A stretch of 64,000 bases of DNA from Sycobia sp. Sy_11 (Eukaryota > Arthropoda > Insecta > Hymenoptera > Epichrysomallidae), in NCBI GenBank assembly GCA_018907035.1, contig JACCIC010000015.1:3292001-3356000 (forward strand). The letters run 5' to 3'. The notes below the pieces were generated by a model that was given only the letters and a program-made list of their open reading frames with translations, made no database searches and was not told where the DNA came from. Below are positions 24,210 through 36,698 of this stretch, one piece after another (positions within the stretch are counted from its first letter, which is position 1; the number at the start of each line of letters is the position of its first letter). The position numbers were made by a program, and so were the translations under genes.

Positions 24210-24262
<53 letters not shown>
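24210..24262. repeat. (TA)n microsatellite
   Basis: About 26 TA units, uninterrupted. Confidence 0.97.
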
Positions 24263-24313
24263 TATTCTTCGCGGCCTTTATTTTCCTCATATTTCAAGCG
24301 ACCACGCGACTGT

Positions 24314-24360
24314 CTTAATTAAAGCGACGTTCCCGCAAAATTTCATCGCTTCTAATTAAG
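24314..24360. repeat. Inverted repeat with 14/15-bp arms
   Basis: CTTAATTAAAGCGA at 24314-24327 matches the reverse complement of 24346-24360 at every base except one inserted nucleotide; the spacer is 18 nt. Both arms contain TTAATTA/AATTAA homeodomain-type cores and AAGCGA. Could be a hairpin or a pair of oppositely oriented binding sites. Confidence 0.8.
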
Positions 24361-25760
24361 CCAATTGAGAGAGGTAATGCAAGTCGAGCAATTGAAACTT
24401 TAAGCATTGCTTTTCTTTGCGAATACAGTTACAACTTTGACAGTTTTAAGAATGAATTTCTCTCGGCTAGATTTTTTTCAATTCTCCATGGTAACTTAAA
24501 CCTTTGGGATCGTATTACAGCGAGTTGTATACTTCAGTCTTTCTAACTTTTTGAACATTCTCAAGGAAAAATAAGTAATTCTTGTTAGGAAAATGAAAAT
24601 TTACTTTTATGAAGACTTTTATTGCGAATTCTGTTTCGTTGTTTTTTTTTCTTTTCTCATAAACAAAATATTAAGATAATTGTACTTACTAACGTATATT
24701 GAAAGTTAATATGAATCTGAACTTATATGTTTTTGTACCTTTAAGAATTTGTTTATTAAATCCAATCTGGTTTTTATATAATAAGTTCCTAAACGAACTT
24801 TGAAAAATGACTCCAAGAAATACAGCTCGCGTATATTTTACAGATCTGAACGTTTTTCTGCAGCAGACATTCGTGTCAATTGTTTAAATAATAATTATAA
24901 TTAACTTAATATTCTTTATTTCTACTATTCATTAAGCATATCTTGAATATTTATATTAGAACTAGTAATAATAACAAAGTCAACATCCACAACAATGGCG
25001 ATCACGGCGACAACAGCAACAGCATCAACAACAACAACAACAACAATAAAAACACTACTAATAATAATGTAATAATAGGTGCTTCGTCACTATTGGTTTT
25101 TTTGTATCAGCTTTCCAACCGTATACTGAGGGTTTCACAATCTTTTATCTTTCATCCAGGCGAGTTTCCCTCCATTAATTTAGCAGAACTATCCCTGCTA
25201 ACACTTTGCTTAAAAAATTATGAACAAAAATAAGAGCATGATGTGTACCTAAAAATAGTTATATACAAATTAAACGGAGTCATGCGCTTTACTGCTGTCG
25301 TACGCATCTGTTTTTTTTTTCTTTTAATTGATTCGAATATTATCGAATATCTTATTTCTAATTCAAAGACTTAACTGCCTGTTAATAATTTCAATTCTGC
25401 AATTAAAATTAATCATCCTACTTTCCACAGAAAATGAGCGGTTTAAAAACATATATAAAAATGGAAACGAAGCAGAATATTTTATACGTTTATTCCTAAG
25501 CCGCCACTTGCTGACCGCATTAGCGTACATACAATAGCATACCCGTTTCCGTATTCATATACGTAGTTTCATTTTATATGGCTTACGATAGAAATTTTCA
25601 TTTTACTAGAATAATAAGGTAAATAATTCTAATGAAAGTTAATTTTAACATATTCGATTAGCATTGAAAATTAATCAACGGGCAAAAGCGCGCTCGTACA
25701 AAATGTATCATTAAAATGATAATCCAGATGAATTTTATATTTTTGCCACTGGCGACAAAT
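24361..25760. other. AT-rich gene-free stretch with trinucleotide repeat
   Basis: Holds a degenerate AAC/AAT array near 24966-25072. The frames at 24943-25233 (poly-Asn) and 25328-25537 depend on that array or on non-ATG starts. No gene supported. Confidence 0.6.
24966..25072. repeat. Degenerate AAC/AAT trinucleotide array
   Basis: Tandem triplets AAC, AAT, ATC and GAC, most regular at 25015-25050 (about six consecutive CAA units). Read in one frame it gives an asparagine-rich run, but the flanks do not support a gene. Confidence 0.88.
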
Positions 25761-26160
25761 TAATATTGACCGAGTGGATTTACCGCCGAATTGAGCCAAT
25801 CCGCGTACTCATCCACGGGTAAGCATTCGGATTTCACGAATAAAAGTATTTTCAGACCTGAATCTCTCGGCCTAGAAAAACGCTTTTAACATTTAATGAG
25901 AGCTGTTTGTCCGAGCTTGTCGAACGAATGCTTTAAAAGGCTGTAATGAGAACTGCTGCTGGGAGGGGGGGGGGCGAGAAAGGGCGGCGAGGGTACGAGG
26001 GCTTTGTAACGGAAAGCCCACTCGTAACAGGAGAGAATCGTTTGTTGAGCGCGCGGCTCTTTAATGCCACTTTGTAACCGGTTCTTTTCCGTAGAAGTTT
26101 AAACGTATTATAAATTCCTCCGCGGTGTCACCGACCAACGACTGGTAAATTGACGCGGAC
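25761..26160. other. GC-richer block with G10 tract
   Basis: CpG-containing sequence flanking the G-rich segment at 25961-25993. Many ATTAA motifs sit around it. No open frame of note. Confidence 0.5.
25961..25993 (+). other. Potential G-quadruplex with G10 run
   Basis: GGGA, then ten Gs (25965-25974), then GGG twice at short spacing, satisfying the four-G3-tract rule on the plus strand. Structure is predicted only from the pattern. Confidence 0.75.
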
Positions 26161-27340
26161 AAAAATTGTTAATTTAGAAATCTAAGATTACCGCGCAGTT
26201 TTGTAGAAATATCGAGGAATTTTCAATTTTCTAATGATTTATTTATCCACTTTTGATACGTAACATAAGGATTATATACCGAAACGTAGAAATTTTATTA
26301 CCGAGCCAAAATCTTTATCGCACATTAACGCGATAATCGCACTTTATCGGGCATTGATAGTCGGACTGTTGCGATTTGCGTATATTATATAATTGAATTA
26401 GTGTATAAGATAATCTCGATATGAAATCGATTATTTATTTCACATTAATCGAGTTATTTGGCATCACCTTCTGGTGCTTTATTTACAGATATCGCTATCG
26501 CTTATCTCAGTCTGTTCCTACAGTATAACATATTTTCTCCAAGTTAAATTGAATATAATGGATTTAGTCGATTCTAATGAAATGCTGTCTGCAGTATTTT
26601 TTTATTAAGATAATACATGTAATGATATTCTTATTTCGATATTTTTCACCATCGATAATACTCACAAAGTTATAACCTCGATCTGTTTTACATTGGAAGC
26701 ATTTAATTGATTTTAGAAAATACAGTCATCATCCGTGACTCAATAAACTCTGCTTATGACTTAAACTCACACCTGAATATACGAAAATCGATGCCAGCCA
26801 CAATTCTTCCTTACAATCTGTTTGCAACAATTTGATTAACCAAGACATGAAAAAGCGGTCTAGTTGGTGGGACCGCGTGTCCCATTATCTACAGCTAACC
26901 TAGTGTAGTCTACATTGAATGTGACCTACTAAATTCCGAAGTTCAAACAGTGGATTTAGTTGAAAAACGATAACCGCGTAATTTACGTGAACATTGAGCT
27001 TACCTTTCTTTTTGGAGATAAATTATTGATCTTCGCTGAATGCAAATCTGTACCCTCGAATTAAAAACTAAATTAGCCTAACACAGGTACATACATTTCA
27101 ATCGAGACTGATTTAACTAATCCTGTGATTATGTGATATTTTTTACATATAAACAGGTCGTGCCTGGGTACCATAACTTCGTTGCTATACCATTATAGTT
27201 AAAAAATGTCTACAAAAAAATTTCATCAACAAACAAGAAAAAAGTATCGTCTAAATTCACATTCGGACAATCGGTTCCATCGCCTATTCCCACATGCAAC
27301 GCAATCCCTTTCAATTTGGCATCCGCTGTAAATTCGCAAC
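26161..27340. other. AT-rich gene-free stretch
   Basis: Contains TTTATCGG at 26343-26350 within an ATTA/TTAT-rich block and sequence near 26855-26960 that is less AT-rich. No repeat arrays or coding signal. Confidence 0.6.
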
Positions 27341-27640
27341 TGTGTCTTACTAACCAAGCCGCACACGGACTACAGCCGCGGGATCCTAAATTTACCCACC
27401 CGGCTAAAACCGTCCACGGAAAATAAAAACTTCAAGCGCTGGCACGAGCCACAAAAGACACAATGGGGCGTACGTGTTCCGCCCTCCCACCGGGCGCCTT
27501 CCATGAGGGGGGGGGGTGGGCGAGGGCTGTCTTCGCCTCGGTTTATCCGGGATTTTAGCGCCCCTGGTCCTCGGACGGGGGCCAACTTTGTCGCGTAAGT
27601 TTTGCCCGGAAATTCATTAGTTACTTCGTCCCTGCTTTTC
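27341..27640. other. GC-rich island
   Basis: CpG-rich with a G10 tract. The minus frame 27370-27585 (71 codons) is Pro/Arg/Gly-rich and attributed to composition. Confidence 0.5.
27507..27526 (+). other. Potential G-quadruplex with G10 run
   Basis: Ten Gs, then T, GGG, CGA, GGG. Meets the quadruplex pattern on the plus strand. Confidence 0.75.
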
Positions 27641-28596
27641 TTTGTTCTCGATTCGTTAGTGCGAGAGCGTTTAGTAACTTAATCTTTCAAGTAGCCTCTT
27701 TAAATCGAGCTACTATGTATCTCATTCCGACGAAGTTTAAAAATTTCATTTTAAAAAATGATTATCTAAATAAACATAGTTTGATCATTTTACAGAGAGA
27801 CGAATTTAATATTTTTCATGAATAGAAATAGATACAAAAGGTGCAAATAAATTGATATAAACTATAAGCAAACAGGTAACAGTAGAAATCTATAGAAATT
27901 GAAAGGATGGTCCCGAAGTAAACAATTTGAAAACAAAACTTAACAATATTTTATAAGATATTTCTATTCTTATTTAATTTTCTTAATAATATAAAATTTT
28001 AACTGTAATTTTTCAAGACGTGTCGAATTTCATACTTTTATTATGAAGGTCAGAAATTGGATATTAAATCTATCCACTCTTATTGATTTTTTTAAGTATC
28101 TAAAAATACTTATTATTTTAATCTAATAATTTAATGCTGATTATATTAATATATACTATTTTCGAATTTGTAAGTTTATATCAACGGATACTCGCATAAA
28201 ATAACTCTTAGACGTACTGCAGGATTAAAATTGCTGAAGCAGTGAGAAGCAAACAGTAAAATTTTGCCATTTTCGCAACTTCTCTCGTAATAAAATACTG
28301 TAGAAAACGACATTTTCGCTTCAACTTTGATCGAAATTTTATGTGGGTAATAAAGATGCCTCTAAAATTCTATAATGTGAAACAATACAAAACTTCAAGT
28401 TGGTTGCATCGGCACTTTCTGTAAATAGTTAATGGAATGTAGCGGATATGCATGATCTAATAAAAATTGTTTTAAAAGTTTGACCATTAATTCAAAATCT
28501 AAATTTTGTGAACATTATAAATTTGCACAAAATTCATATGTAGAAATAATTTTGAAAATTTCATTATATGAGGGATAATTTCTATTTAAAACATTA

Positions 28597-28618
28597 GAGG
28601 AGAGTAATTTCTCTCCTC
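28597..28618. repeat. 8-bp-arm hairpin
   Basis: GAGGAGAG and CTCTCCTC separated by TAATTT; the arms are exact complements. Chance occurrence is quite possible. Confidence 0.75.
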
Positions 28619-29452
28619 AATATTCATAAAACCTTATAAAATTCGGCAAACTAAATTAAATGTGCTAAATTAAATTGAATAGCAGATTAAGTTACTGCCT
28701 ATTTTATCTTCAACATTGTCATTCAATTACTCGTGATATAATTTTATTCAATGAACGTTTAATTTTACTTCAATTTAGAAAATGTTCATCAGTATCTAAT
28801 TTGCCTACGGAGATTTCCGGAAAAATCAACGAAGTCTATCGACCGAAACAAGTAATCATTTACAAAGACAATTCCTATGCCAATACGTATAGATTATTAA
28901 AAAAAAATAGCTTTAAATAAACAGATTCCTAAAATAGAGAGAAAACATTGTTTCGATAAAAAATTATAATTAATTACTTTTTTTAACAAAAAAACTAGTT
29001 TATTATTGTTTATTATTTAGATAATTAGTTTATTTTATAATACCCAACTAATAGATTTTTAATGTGTTGCACACGAAGTTTCTTTAATATTTAAGATACA
29101 AGAAAAATATCTATATCGATTGTATTTAAGATTCATTATTTCATTAACACTTAATTATCCTGCTGATATTCTAATACACAGTGTATATATTGATCAAATT
29201 TTCCGACTGGATTAAATTTTACCAAATGAACTTCTGCTGAAAAATACAATTTTTGTTTATTTCTTTTAATATTCATGATTTTCCCATCTTGTTTATGTTA
29301 TTTATCATTAGGTACATAATATTCATATAATTCAATAGTTTCATATCACTTACATTACTTTTACAATATAAATAATAATATATCAGTAGGTTCAGTATGA
29401 ATTCTGCATATATGTCTGTTTTACTGCAATAATACTTACATGCAGTTTTAAA

Positions 29453-29494
29453 GTCAATAAAAGAATCAATAAAAAATCAATAAAAAATTAATAA
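29453..29494. repeat. Tandem repeat of TCAATAAAAAA-like 11-bp unit
   Basis: Four units of variable A-run length, the last degenerate. Confidence 0.8.
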
Positions 29495-29809
29495 TTTTTC
29501 AGCAAAATTACCATTTGACACAAGTCAATTTGGCGAAAGGAACCCCGCCCCTGCTTCTTCCAACGAATCAATGCTAGTCGTTTTCCATCGGAATGATTCT
29601 TCTCAAATCTATCATTAAATAAGAGGGACTTTTATCAAATATAAAATAATATTTCAGAATTTTTACTTTTCTCGCGTGTGTGCAGACCGCAACGGAGAAA
29701 ATGCATAAACACATATATACTCGCGGGATGCAGTATCGTGAAGAGGCAGACGATCGGTTGTCAGCGATGTGGCACTATAAAGACGACGACGCTTCGTGTT
29801 GCGAGCATA

Positions 29810-29878
29810 TGTGTGCGGGTGGGCGTGTGTGTGCGCGCGCGCGTATGTGGGTGTGTATGTGTATGTGTGTGTGTATAT
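29810..29878. repeat. Compound TG/CG/TATG repeat
   Basis: TG, CG and GTAT units, with five to six consecutive CG units near 29833-29843. Mostly alternating purine-pyrimidine. Confidence 0.92.
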
Positions 29879-29975
29879 AATCGAGGGACGCGTGGAGCTG
29901 GCTCCTTTCAGTGCCTCCTCCCCAGCGTGGCGTCTCGCGACCCACTTGGCGCTCCGATTGAGGCGCCGTGCCGCC

Positions 29976-29979
<4 letters not shown>

Positions 29980-30036
<57 letters not shown>

Positions 30037-30040
30037 TTCT
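29980..30040. repeat. (CT)n microsatellite
   Basis: About 24 uninterrupted CT units and then interrupted CT. Lies directly downstream of GCCGCCGCCAT in a GC-rich island. Confidence 0.97.
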
Positions 30041-30300
30041 CTTTGATCGTGTCGCCGCACTAGAGCCCTCGTTTGATGCGACGGTCTTTTATTTTTTACT
30101 TTTCATCGGCCTATTGACGACCCTCCACCCCCCCCCGTGCTCCCTCTGCCGCTGCTACGAAAGATCGAACCGACGAGCCGCCAATCGTGGTTTGCGATAC
30201 GCTCGAGCCGAATGCACGGGAACGGATTGGAAATGACTTGTGCTGGACGACTGGAAGAGAACTTGGACACCGGGGAACATTCTGTCTCTCTCTCTTTTTT

Positions 30301-32240
30301 TGAAAAAGATTTACGCGATAGGTTTTCCAAATTAAAATGTAATATCGAGGAGTCCATAATATGTAGCTCCAATAATTTGGGATCTAAATTACCTGTGGAG
30401 CACATCAGTAAGATGATCGGTGGTCTAATTTTAGATGTACAAAATATCTATTTTGAACTAATTTTTGCCATGTGGATTATTCTTTTTTTTCTTCGAATTC
30501 AATGAAGCTTTGATTTTTAGAAGCTCTTATTTTGTTAATCATTTGCAAAATTTTTAAGAAACTTTCTGTCCGTCGAAGATCAGACTACCTTCCGTATTAC
30601 TGATGAGTTCAGTAGAACGTTAGATCAAATTGTATATTCTCTAGAGATTCTTGGTTCATTTACATTGACAACTTAGTTCAACTTAATATTTAATTTGTTA
30701 AAGAGGGAATTGGGGGTAAACTCCCAAGCTAAGAAAACCTTTCTATTCTAATTAATTTATCAATGCGCTGTTAATCGCTCAAAGTCTATTTTATAAGTAC
30801 CCTTTTCATTCGTTACTCTCATCCTGATTCATTATGTAATATTATTTGAATAAAAAATTTTTCAACTGAAAAACCGCGTTCGTGAAGCACGTAAATGTTA
30901 ATTATTCGTAGAATGCGGGCTTCACTTACTTCTTGGAAGTTTCCAACAAATAATATTTCGTTATTGCACTAAATTTCTTTTCTTTTTCAATGTAACACTT
31001 AACAAGTTCACGAATACGAGTAAAACGCTTAAGGGTACGCTCTGAACATAATTATTTCTGGTATTCGGAATATTTAGTGAGTTATTTACACGGTTTCAGA
31101 ATTAAAGCGCGACCGATAAAGGGGAATAAATGCATGTAACTTTTGTCGGTATTTCTGTTAAAGGAGTTTAACAGAAGAAAAGTTGAACAATGTAATTGTC
31201 ATTTCGAAATAGCCTAGAATTTCATTATAACGACGTGTAATGATTTAATGCATTTATATCGCGCTAGAAAGTCCACTTTGAAAAATATTATGGAATGCTC
31301 GCGGTTTTGAAAGAAAAATTAATAAAATTCTTAAAAAGAATGTTGAATTTTTCTTACGGGCGAGTGTAAGGCGAAGCACACTTTTAATAATACCAGATAA
31401 TAAAATATACTAATCCATAAATACAAAACAATAATAAAAATAATCTTTTTAAAAAAATTGTACTGTTATCAATGTACTAATTCAAATTACTTTAAACATT
31501 TGCTTTATTAAAGCTTACGAATCTAAAATTGATAGATATGAATAGCATACTTTTTTCTGACCGATTTGAATACACGAGTTTGCCTTCGGATGATCGCCAT
31601 CGAGCGAGCGTTTCCAAATTACTCTATGAAGAAATTAAAAATCGCCGGTGTGAACCAGAGATCGCGATAAACTATGATCACAAACAATTGCAACATAGGG
31701 TTTAGCTAGAATGAAGAAAAGCTATTTTTTAATTAAAAAATAATGTAATGTATTATTATTCTTTGCTCTTCCGTTAACTTGAAGACATTTCTTACTTTCG
31801 CCTTGTTTTTAACAGACTTACAAAAATTCATTAGTGCAAACAGATATTTCTGCTTTGTCATTAAAGTTATTGTTAGTTCGGCATTATTTATTTCTGCTAG
31901 CGGCCAATAATACACGATATTTAAATTAACGATAAAAGAATTGTTTCCGTCTGAAAAGCAAAAACTAATCAACGTAATCGATAAATTGCCATGTAACGTG
32001 GGACCTTTAATTTTCTTAACTCTAATCGTGGCTCATCGTAGAAATAAACGACGACACTGAAGCAGGCAATGCTATACTTTTCCAGTGATTCCGATAAAAA
32101 ATTAATGCTCCTCCGGCGCTCATCAGTCTTCCGTTGCCTCGGCGCAGGCCGATTGAACAGCAGGGCGATCGCTTCCAAATCAATCTTCCTGTATCGACGC
32201 GAGCCCTTGGCGCAATGACGTCAGAGCAGGGCAGAAGGGC
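30301..32240. other. AT-rich gene-free stretch
   Basis: No tandem arrays. The segment 31000-31300 holds several ATTAAAG, TTTATATCGCGC and CCGATAAA motifs typical of conserved AT-rich regulatory DNA, but no coding signal. The minus frames at 31733-32279 have no domain. Confidence 0.55.
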
Positions 32241-32541
32241 CGAAAAGCAAAACAATGGCGACGAAATAGAGAAACACACGCGGTAGACGATTAAAAGCTT
32301 ATTAAATTTAAGACGTTCTGTAATCCAGGCTTAAAGTGTATTAATGTCAAAACCTATCCGAGTGGGAGACTGAAATATTTTCTTTCGTTTTACATACGCT
32401 TAGGTCTTTGTTTTTCGTTTTAATAATCTATGAGCGAGCTGGCGTATGAGGCAAAAATTAATACTATAAGCGAACGCTCATTCATTCAACGTTTGCTTTT
32501 GAAAAAAACCAGCCTGTCGCATCATGGAGTGATTCAATTAT

Positions 32542-32542
<1 letters not shown>

Positions 32543-32606
<64 letters not shown>
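32543..32606. repeat. Compound (CT)11(TA)21 microsatellite
   Basis: CT run to about 32565 passes without a break into a TA run ending at 32606. The compound 37708-37769 is the reverse-complement arrangement. Confidence 0.97.
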
Positions 32607-32609
<3 letters not shown>

Positions 32610-32943
32610 CTCTCCTCTAAAAAAAAATCCAGCCCTAGCGCCCCAGCTCATTTTCGCGAGCATCCCCGTTAGAAAAGACCCTGAATGGGGGCGGGGGGAG
32701 GGGATCGCTAATGCGGGGATATTACGAGTGTACACCCCTCCCCACTGCCATCCCCGACCCTCGTTCTATGTTCAGACGGGTTAGCGAAACTGGCGCATTA
32801 ATACCGGGCCATTGCTCCTCAACTGAATCGGCTGCTGTTTCAGCTGTAGGGTGGCAGGGATGGTTGGGCGGGGTGAGGGAGCGGAGATCGAGCGCTTTTA
32901 AGGCTAATAGCCGAGATTTCTGGATTCGCGGGGCATTCTCCCG

Positions 32944-33007
<64 letters not shown>

Positions 33008-33310
33008 TCTCCCACTGTCTGTCCCGCAGTGCATGTGACTTCGATCCCCTATACCGCGGGGATTATCCGCGCGCACGGACCTGCAGCGCAGAGGCCGGGT
33101 ATGTCACGACGGCCTCGCGATGCTGCGGTCCGTCCCGCCGGGTTTTGGCTACGGCTGGGCGAGGCAATTTTCAGATATTGGCGAGAGGTGAGGGGTCGCT
33201 CTGGCGCGTACTCTCGCGCTTCCACGAGCCGACCTTATGAGACTGTTATAGGCATTTTCATCGGTTATTATTCGTTGCGGACCAATTTGGATTTAGTTTT
33301 TTAAAAGGCT
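32607..33310. other. GC-rich island around CT array
   Basis: CpG-rich; includes a G-rich stretch at 32688-32702. The 197-codon plus frame at 32711-33304 and two minus frames cross the CT array and are therefore not credible. The sequence at 33030-33230 is complex and GC-rich without a recognised domain. Confidence 0.55.
32946..33012. repeat. (CT)n microsatellite
   Basis: About 33 CT units with a single interruption near 32995. Confidence 0.97.
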
Positions 33311-34400
33311 GGATCGAGTAGAAATTCTCGACTTACAATAATATTATACTAATAAAAATTGCATATTATCGCAAATTAATACTTGATCATATCCAATCTA
33401 ATACATATATTTCCAAACTTTGTACAAATCCATTCGCTAAAGGACGTGGAGATAAGAATTTTCTTTAAAAATAAAAAAAAAAAACAAATTATAAGTTAAA
33501 TATTAAAATTTTTATTTTCAGAGCATTTGATGAATTTGCGCATCAAAGTTTGCAGCAACGCACCCGTTAACTAAACGACATGATTAACCTAAATTTCATT
33601 TAATGTTTACACATAATATCGAAAACTGACGTCGACAACTCCTCATCGTTGCATATCTAAAAACCAAGTGATTGGATAGCTTAGAAATGTTGTTTTTAAT
33701 GAAACCGCATATAAGAAGTAAATTTTGAATTCGATGAAACTGTATCAAGTAAGAGTTGCCAAAAAAGGAAACTTGTTTATATCAGGATTTTAGTGAATTG
33801 AACATGAGACTGTTAGTTGGCTAAATACATCAAAACTGCAAAATAAATCAAGAAATGAAACACTGATTTAATAATCTTGTCGAATGGAAAAAAAAAGTTT
33901 CCATAGGATCATTAAGAATAACGTATGAGAAAATTATACTTGGTAAATGGAAAATAATATTTGGAAAATTATAAAATTAACATTAAAATTATAATTTTAT
34001 ATAATATAAAATTATATATCTTCCGTTAATGCACATGTACCTGAAGTATTCAAGTCAGATTACTCAGAAAAGTTAGAGACTAAAATTTTACTTTTCAACG
34101 ATTGGGATATAGGAAGAATAAAATATATATTCCAATAACCAGAGTAAATTGGAAATAAACTGATTCTTGAGCTGGAAAAATACTTCAATTCGTGTATTAG
34201 GACTGCCAGAATCGGGAATCTCTCGCAATATAAAATTTCGGCCTGATTTAGTTTATATACTGTAATCATCCAACGATACCACTAATATATGTACAAGAAG
34301 AGTGAAAAGCATTTATATAAGGACGCGCAGAAAAAATCTCGTCGATCCAGTTGAAAATCAGGCAGCTCCCTGCATACGTGATAAAAAAAATCTTGAATAC
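33311..34400. other. AT-rich gene-free stretch
   Basis: Strongly AT-rich, with A runs near 33472-33484 and the AT-only palindrome at 33990-34016. No coding signal. Confidence 0.65.
33990..34016. repeat. AT-only near-perfect palindrome
   Basis: TATAATTTTATAT and its exact reverse complement separated by one A. Purely A/T, so weaker evidence than mixed-base palindromes. Confidence 0.8.
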
Positions 34401-34730
34401 AAGCTTTGATTAATCATCGTATTGGGGGCATATTTCACGTTCGAAATTTAAGCGTACGTTGCCGGCTTATTCCGGCAAATGACGCAAACGAATCGAGCCG
34501 TCAATACGCCGTAGGAGAGCAGTCAATTTAATTTCGGATGCGTCCAATCTCGAATCGACTCGCGCGAATGCCAGACTGCATTTTCAATGTCCATAGGCTC
34601 TTTATAGATTATTTATAGCCTACTGGCCCGATCGCTCCTAGATTTATCGGCGCGGTTAATGAACTTTTCGGTTTCGATTTAATAAATGCAATCCGGCCCA
34701 TTGTTTTGGAATGAAGTTTCCCTTATTCTA
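34401..34730. other. Possible conserved non-coding block
   Basis: Mixed-composition sequence with TTTATCGGCGCGGTTAAT at 34643-34660, repeated TTTAT/ATTTAT words and several CpGs, and no open frame. It resembles conserved insect enhancer sequence by eye only. Confidence 0.25.
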
Positions 34731-35430
34731 TTCCGGATATAATATTAGTTATTTCTTTTTTTTGTTCAAGCATTGAATATTCTTGTGTTTGGATACTAGG
34801 CAATGGGCCGTGTGATCGGTAAACGTTAAAGCGAAAGAGATGAATTATGTATTAATGAAATTTTTTAGTACAGCGATTATTTCTGTATTCTTTTTGGGTA
34901 TTAGTTCGTGGTATATTGACGCGGATAAGTGCGATTTAATTCGTTATCTATATCATAATCACCTCAAATTCTTTTAACTCTGATAAGATGAAGAATAAAT
35001 TCAATTAAGCCTTAATGGCAATCAGACTTATCCCCAGGATATGGGTCATATATTGGAGAAACGTGTTTACGTTTTCATGTTCTCGTTTTTACAAATATAC
35101 ATTATAGTTTCCTAAGGACCTAGCAGGAGAAAGCAAAGAAACGCACACACACACACACACACACACAGACACACAAAATACTAAAGATAGTTAATTCTAC
35201 ACTCGCTCAAACAACCATGATATGAAACCTTCTCTACTGTTCCTCGCTTTTTATTTTTAATCTCTTTGTCAAATCCTGTAAAATTGTCAAATCCCTTTTA
35301 ATTATTCTAGTTACTTAATCTTTAAAAAAAAAAAACGAAAAATAATTGAGTCTCAGTAGATAAAAACAAGAAAAACGCGAATATCGGAAAAAGAAGTCTG
35401 AAATTAAATTTTAATAGAGAACGTCATCAG
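34731..35430. other. AT-rich gene-free stretch with CA array
   Basis: AT-rich, with the CA array at 35142 and an A-rich run near 35324-35336. No coding signal. Confidence 0.6.
35142..35175. repeat. (CA)n microsatellite
   Basis: About 13 CA units, one GA interruption, then three more CA. Confidence 0.96.
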
Positions 35431-36300
35431 AGACCGAGAAAACCTAATATACACACCGAGGAGCAATAGGGCCGACAGCAACGGGGAGACAAGCCCAGGA
35501 TGTTGACGTCTGCACGATTTGTAATCCGAAAGATGTCAGCCTGACTTAAGCCGTTATATCGGATATCCCTCGGCATGCCCGTGCCCCGTCCGCATCGACC
35601 GTCGGGTGGCCCCCCCCCCACCCCCGTTTTCTCCCCTTTCATTAATTCCGAAATTAATACCCCGTCGCGCTCGAGATGCTCCGATAATGGCGCTTCGGTC
35701 GTTAATGGCGCCTGCGGCGCGATGCGACGAACGCTTCCTCACCCCCCCCCCGCCCCGCCCTCCGCACACCGTCTGCGTCAACTGCCCGTGACGTTTATTA
35801 AAACTTGTAAAAAATTTAGCCCGATTTAGCCGGAGCACAAGAGCAGAAAGGAAACGAAGGAAAAGCAAATATCCACGGTCTTTGCGGCTGGGATCATTTT
35901 TTGGGTGATTTCGATCGGGGGCGGGGAAGGGGCAACCGAGGCCGGACCGTTTTTCGCGGATAACGAATGGACGCGACGGATGGGGGGAAACGTATAATGA
36001 ACCGCGCCGAAAGCGGATCCGAGCGTGTCTGTCTTGTGTTTCAGAGGAAAGAATGAAAAAAGGACGGGGGAACATCGTCTACGAGCAAATAACCCACCTG
36101 CGAACTGTTGCTATTAATGCCCGAGCAGCGAAGTAGCGCGCAAGTCGTTTCTTTTTCCATACAAATACCCGACTACGGTTCTTTCTCGATGGAGGGAATT
36201 CAGTTTTCTGAATTTCGTAGGCTCTCGCACGGCTTTTTCGCCACTCTCAACCGAAATTCCAATCCATTTCGACGAAAAACGCGTCTCTAATATTTGACGC
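35431..36300. other. GC-rich island with two C10 runs
   Basis: Contains C10 at 35610-35619 followed by A and C5, and C10 at 35742-35751 followed by C4 and C3 tracts; each is a potential quadruplex on the minus strand. Frames at 35554-36075 (minus, 173 codons) and 35575-35829 (plus) cross these tracts and give Pro- or Gly-rich sequence, so I reject them. Confidence 0.55.
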
Positions 36301-36698
36301 CAGTTTACGCATCGAGACGAGTAATTGATTTCGCGAGTTTATCATCGTTGTTTTATTTTCGGACAGTCGAAAATTACAATTATTTCAGTCTTAAATTTTA
36401 GAATTTTATCTTTTTTCTCGCATATTCCGCACTTCAAGTAAGAGTCTTAAAATCTGATTCAACCGACTACAGACAATTCGATACCGTGAATTATCGAATT
36501 AATATAAAATATATTTTTTTGATTTAAGATTTTAAATATATTTATCCTTTCGACTCACGAGAAAATAGACGAAAGGAGCACAGCAGTCGCTTGCGCTTGA
36601 TAAACTTAATTACAAAATAATTCATAGTTATGAAAGAAAAAAGAAATATTTAACAATAATTAATTCTTCTAAGTGAATATTTATTTATGTATTAAAAT

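Larger units (their letters stand above)
27641..29660. other. Long AT-rich gene-free stretch
   Basis: Dense stops in every frame; the 81-codon frame at 28675 uses a TTG start. Holds a small perfect hairpin (28597-28618) and a tandem repeat of an 11-bp TCAATAAAAAA unit at 29453-29494. Confidence 0.65.
29661..30300. other. GC-rich island with two arrays
   Basis: GC-rich sequence around the TG/CG and CT arrays, with a C9 run at 30128-30136. Frames at 29663-29980, 29678-30046 and 29796-30236 run through the arrays and are not supported as genes. Confidence 0.55.

Noticed and set aside
24943..25233. 96-codon frame with poly-asparagine
   Set aside because: It is the translation of the AAC/AAT array, starts at a non-ATG codon, and lacks any flanking domain.
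32711..33304. 197-codon plus-strand frame
   Set aside because: Centre is a translated CT array; flanks are GC-rich with few stops, and two minus frames overlap it.
35554..36075. 173-codon minus frame
   Set aside because: Crosses two C10 tracts giving poly-Gly; GC-rich composition explains its length.
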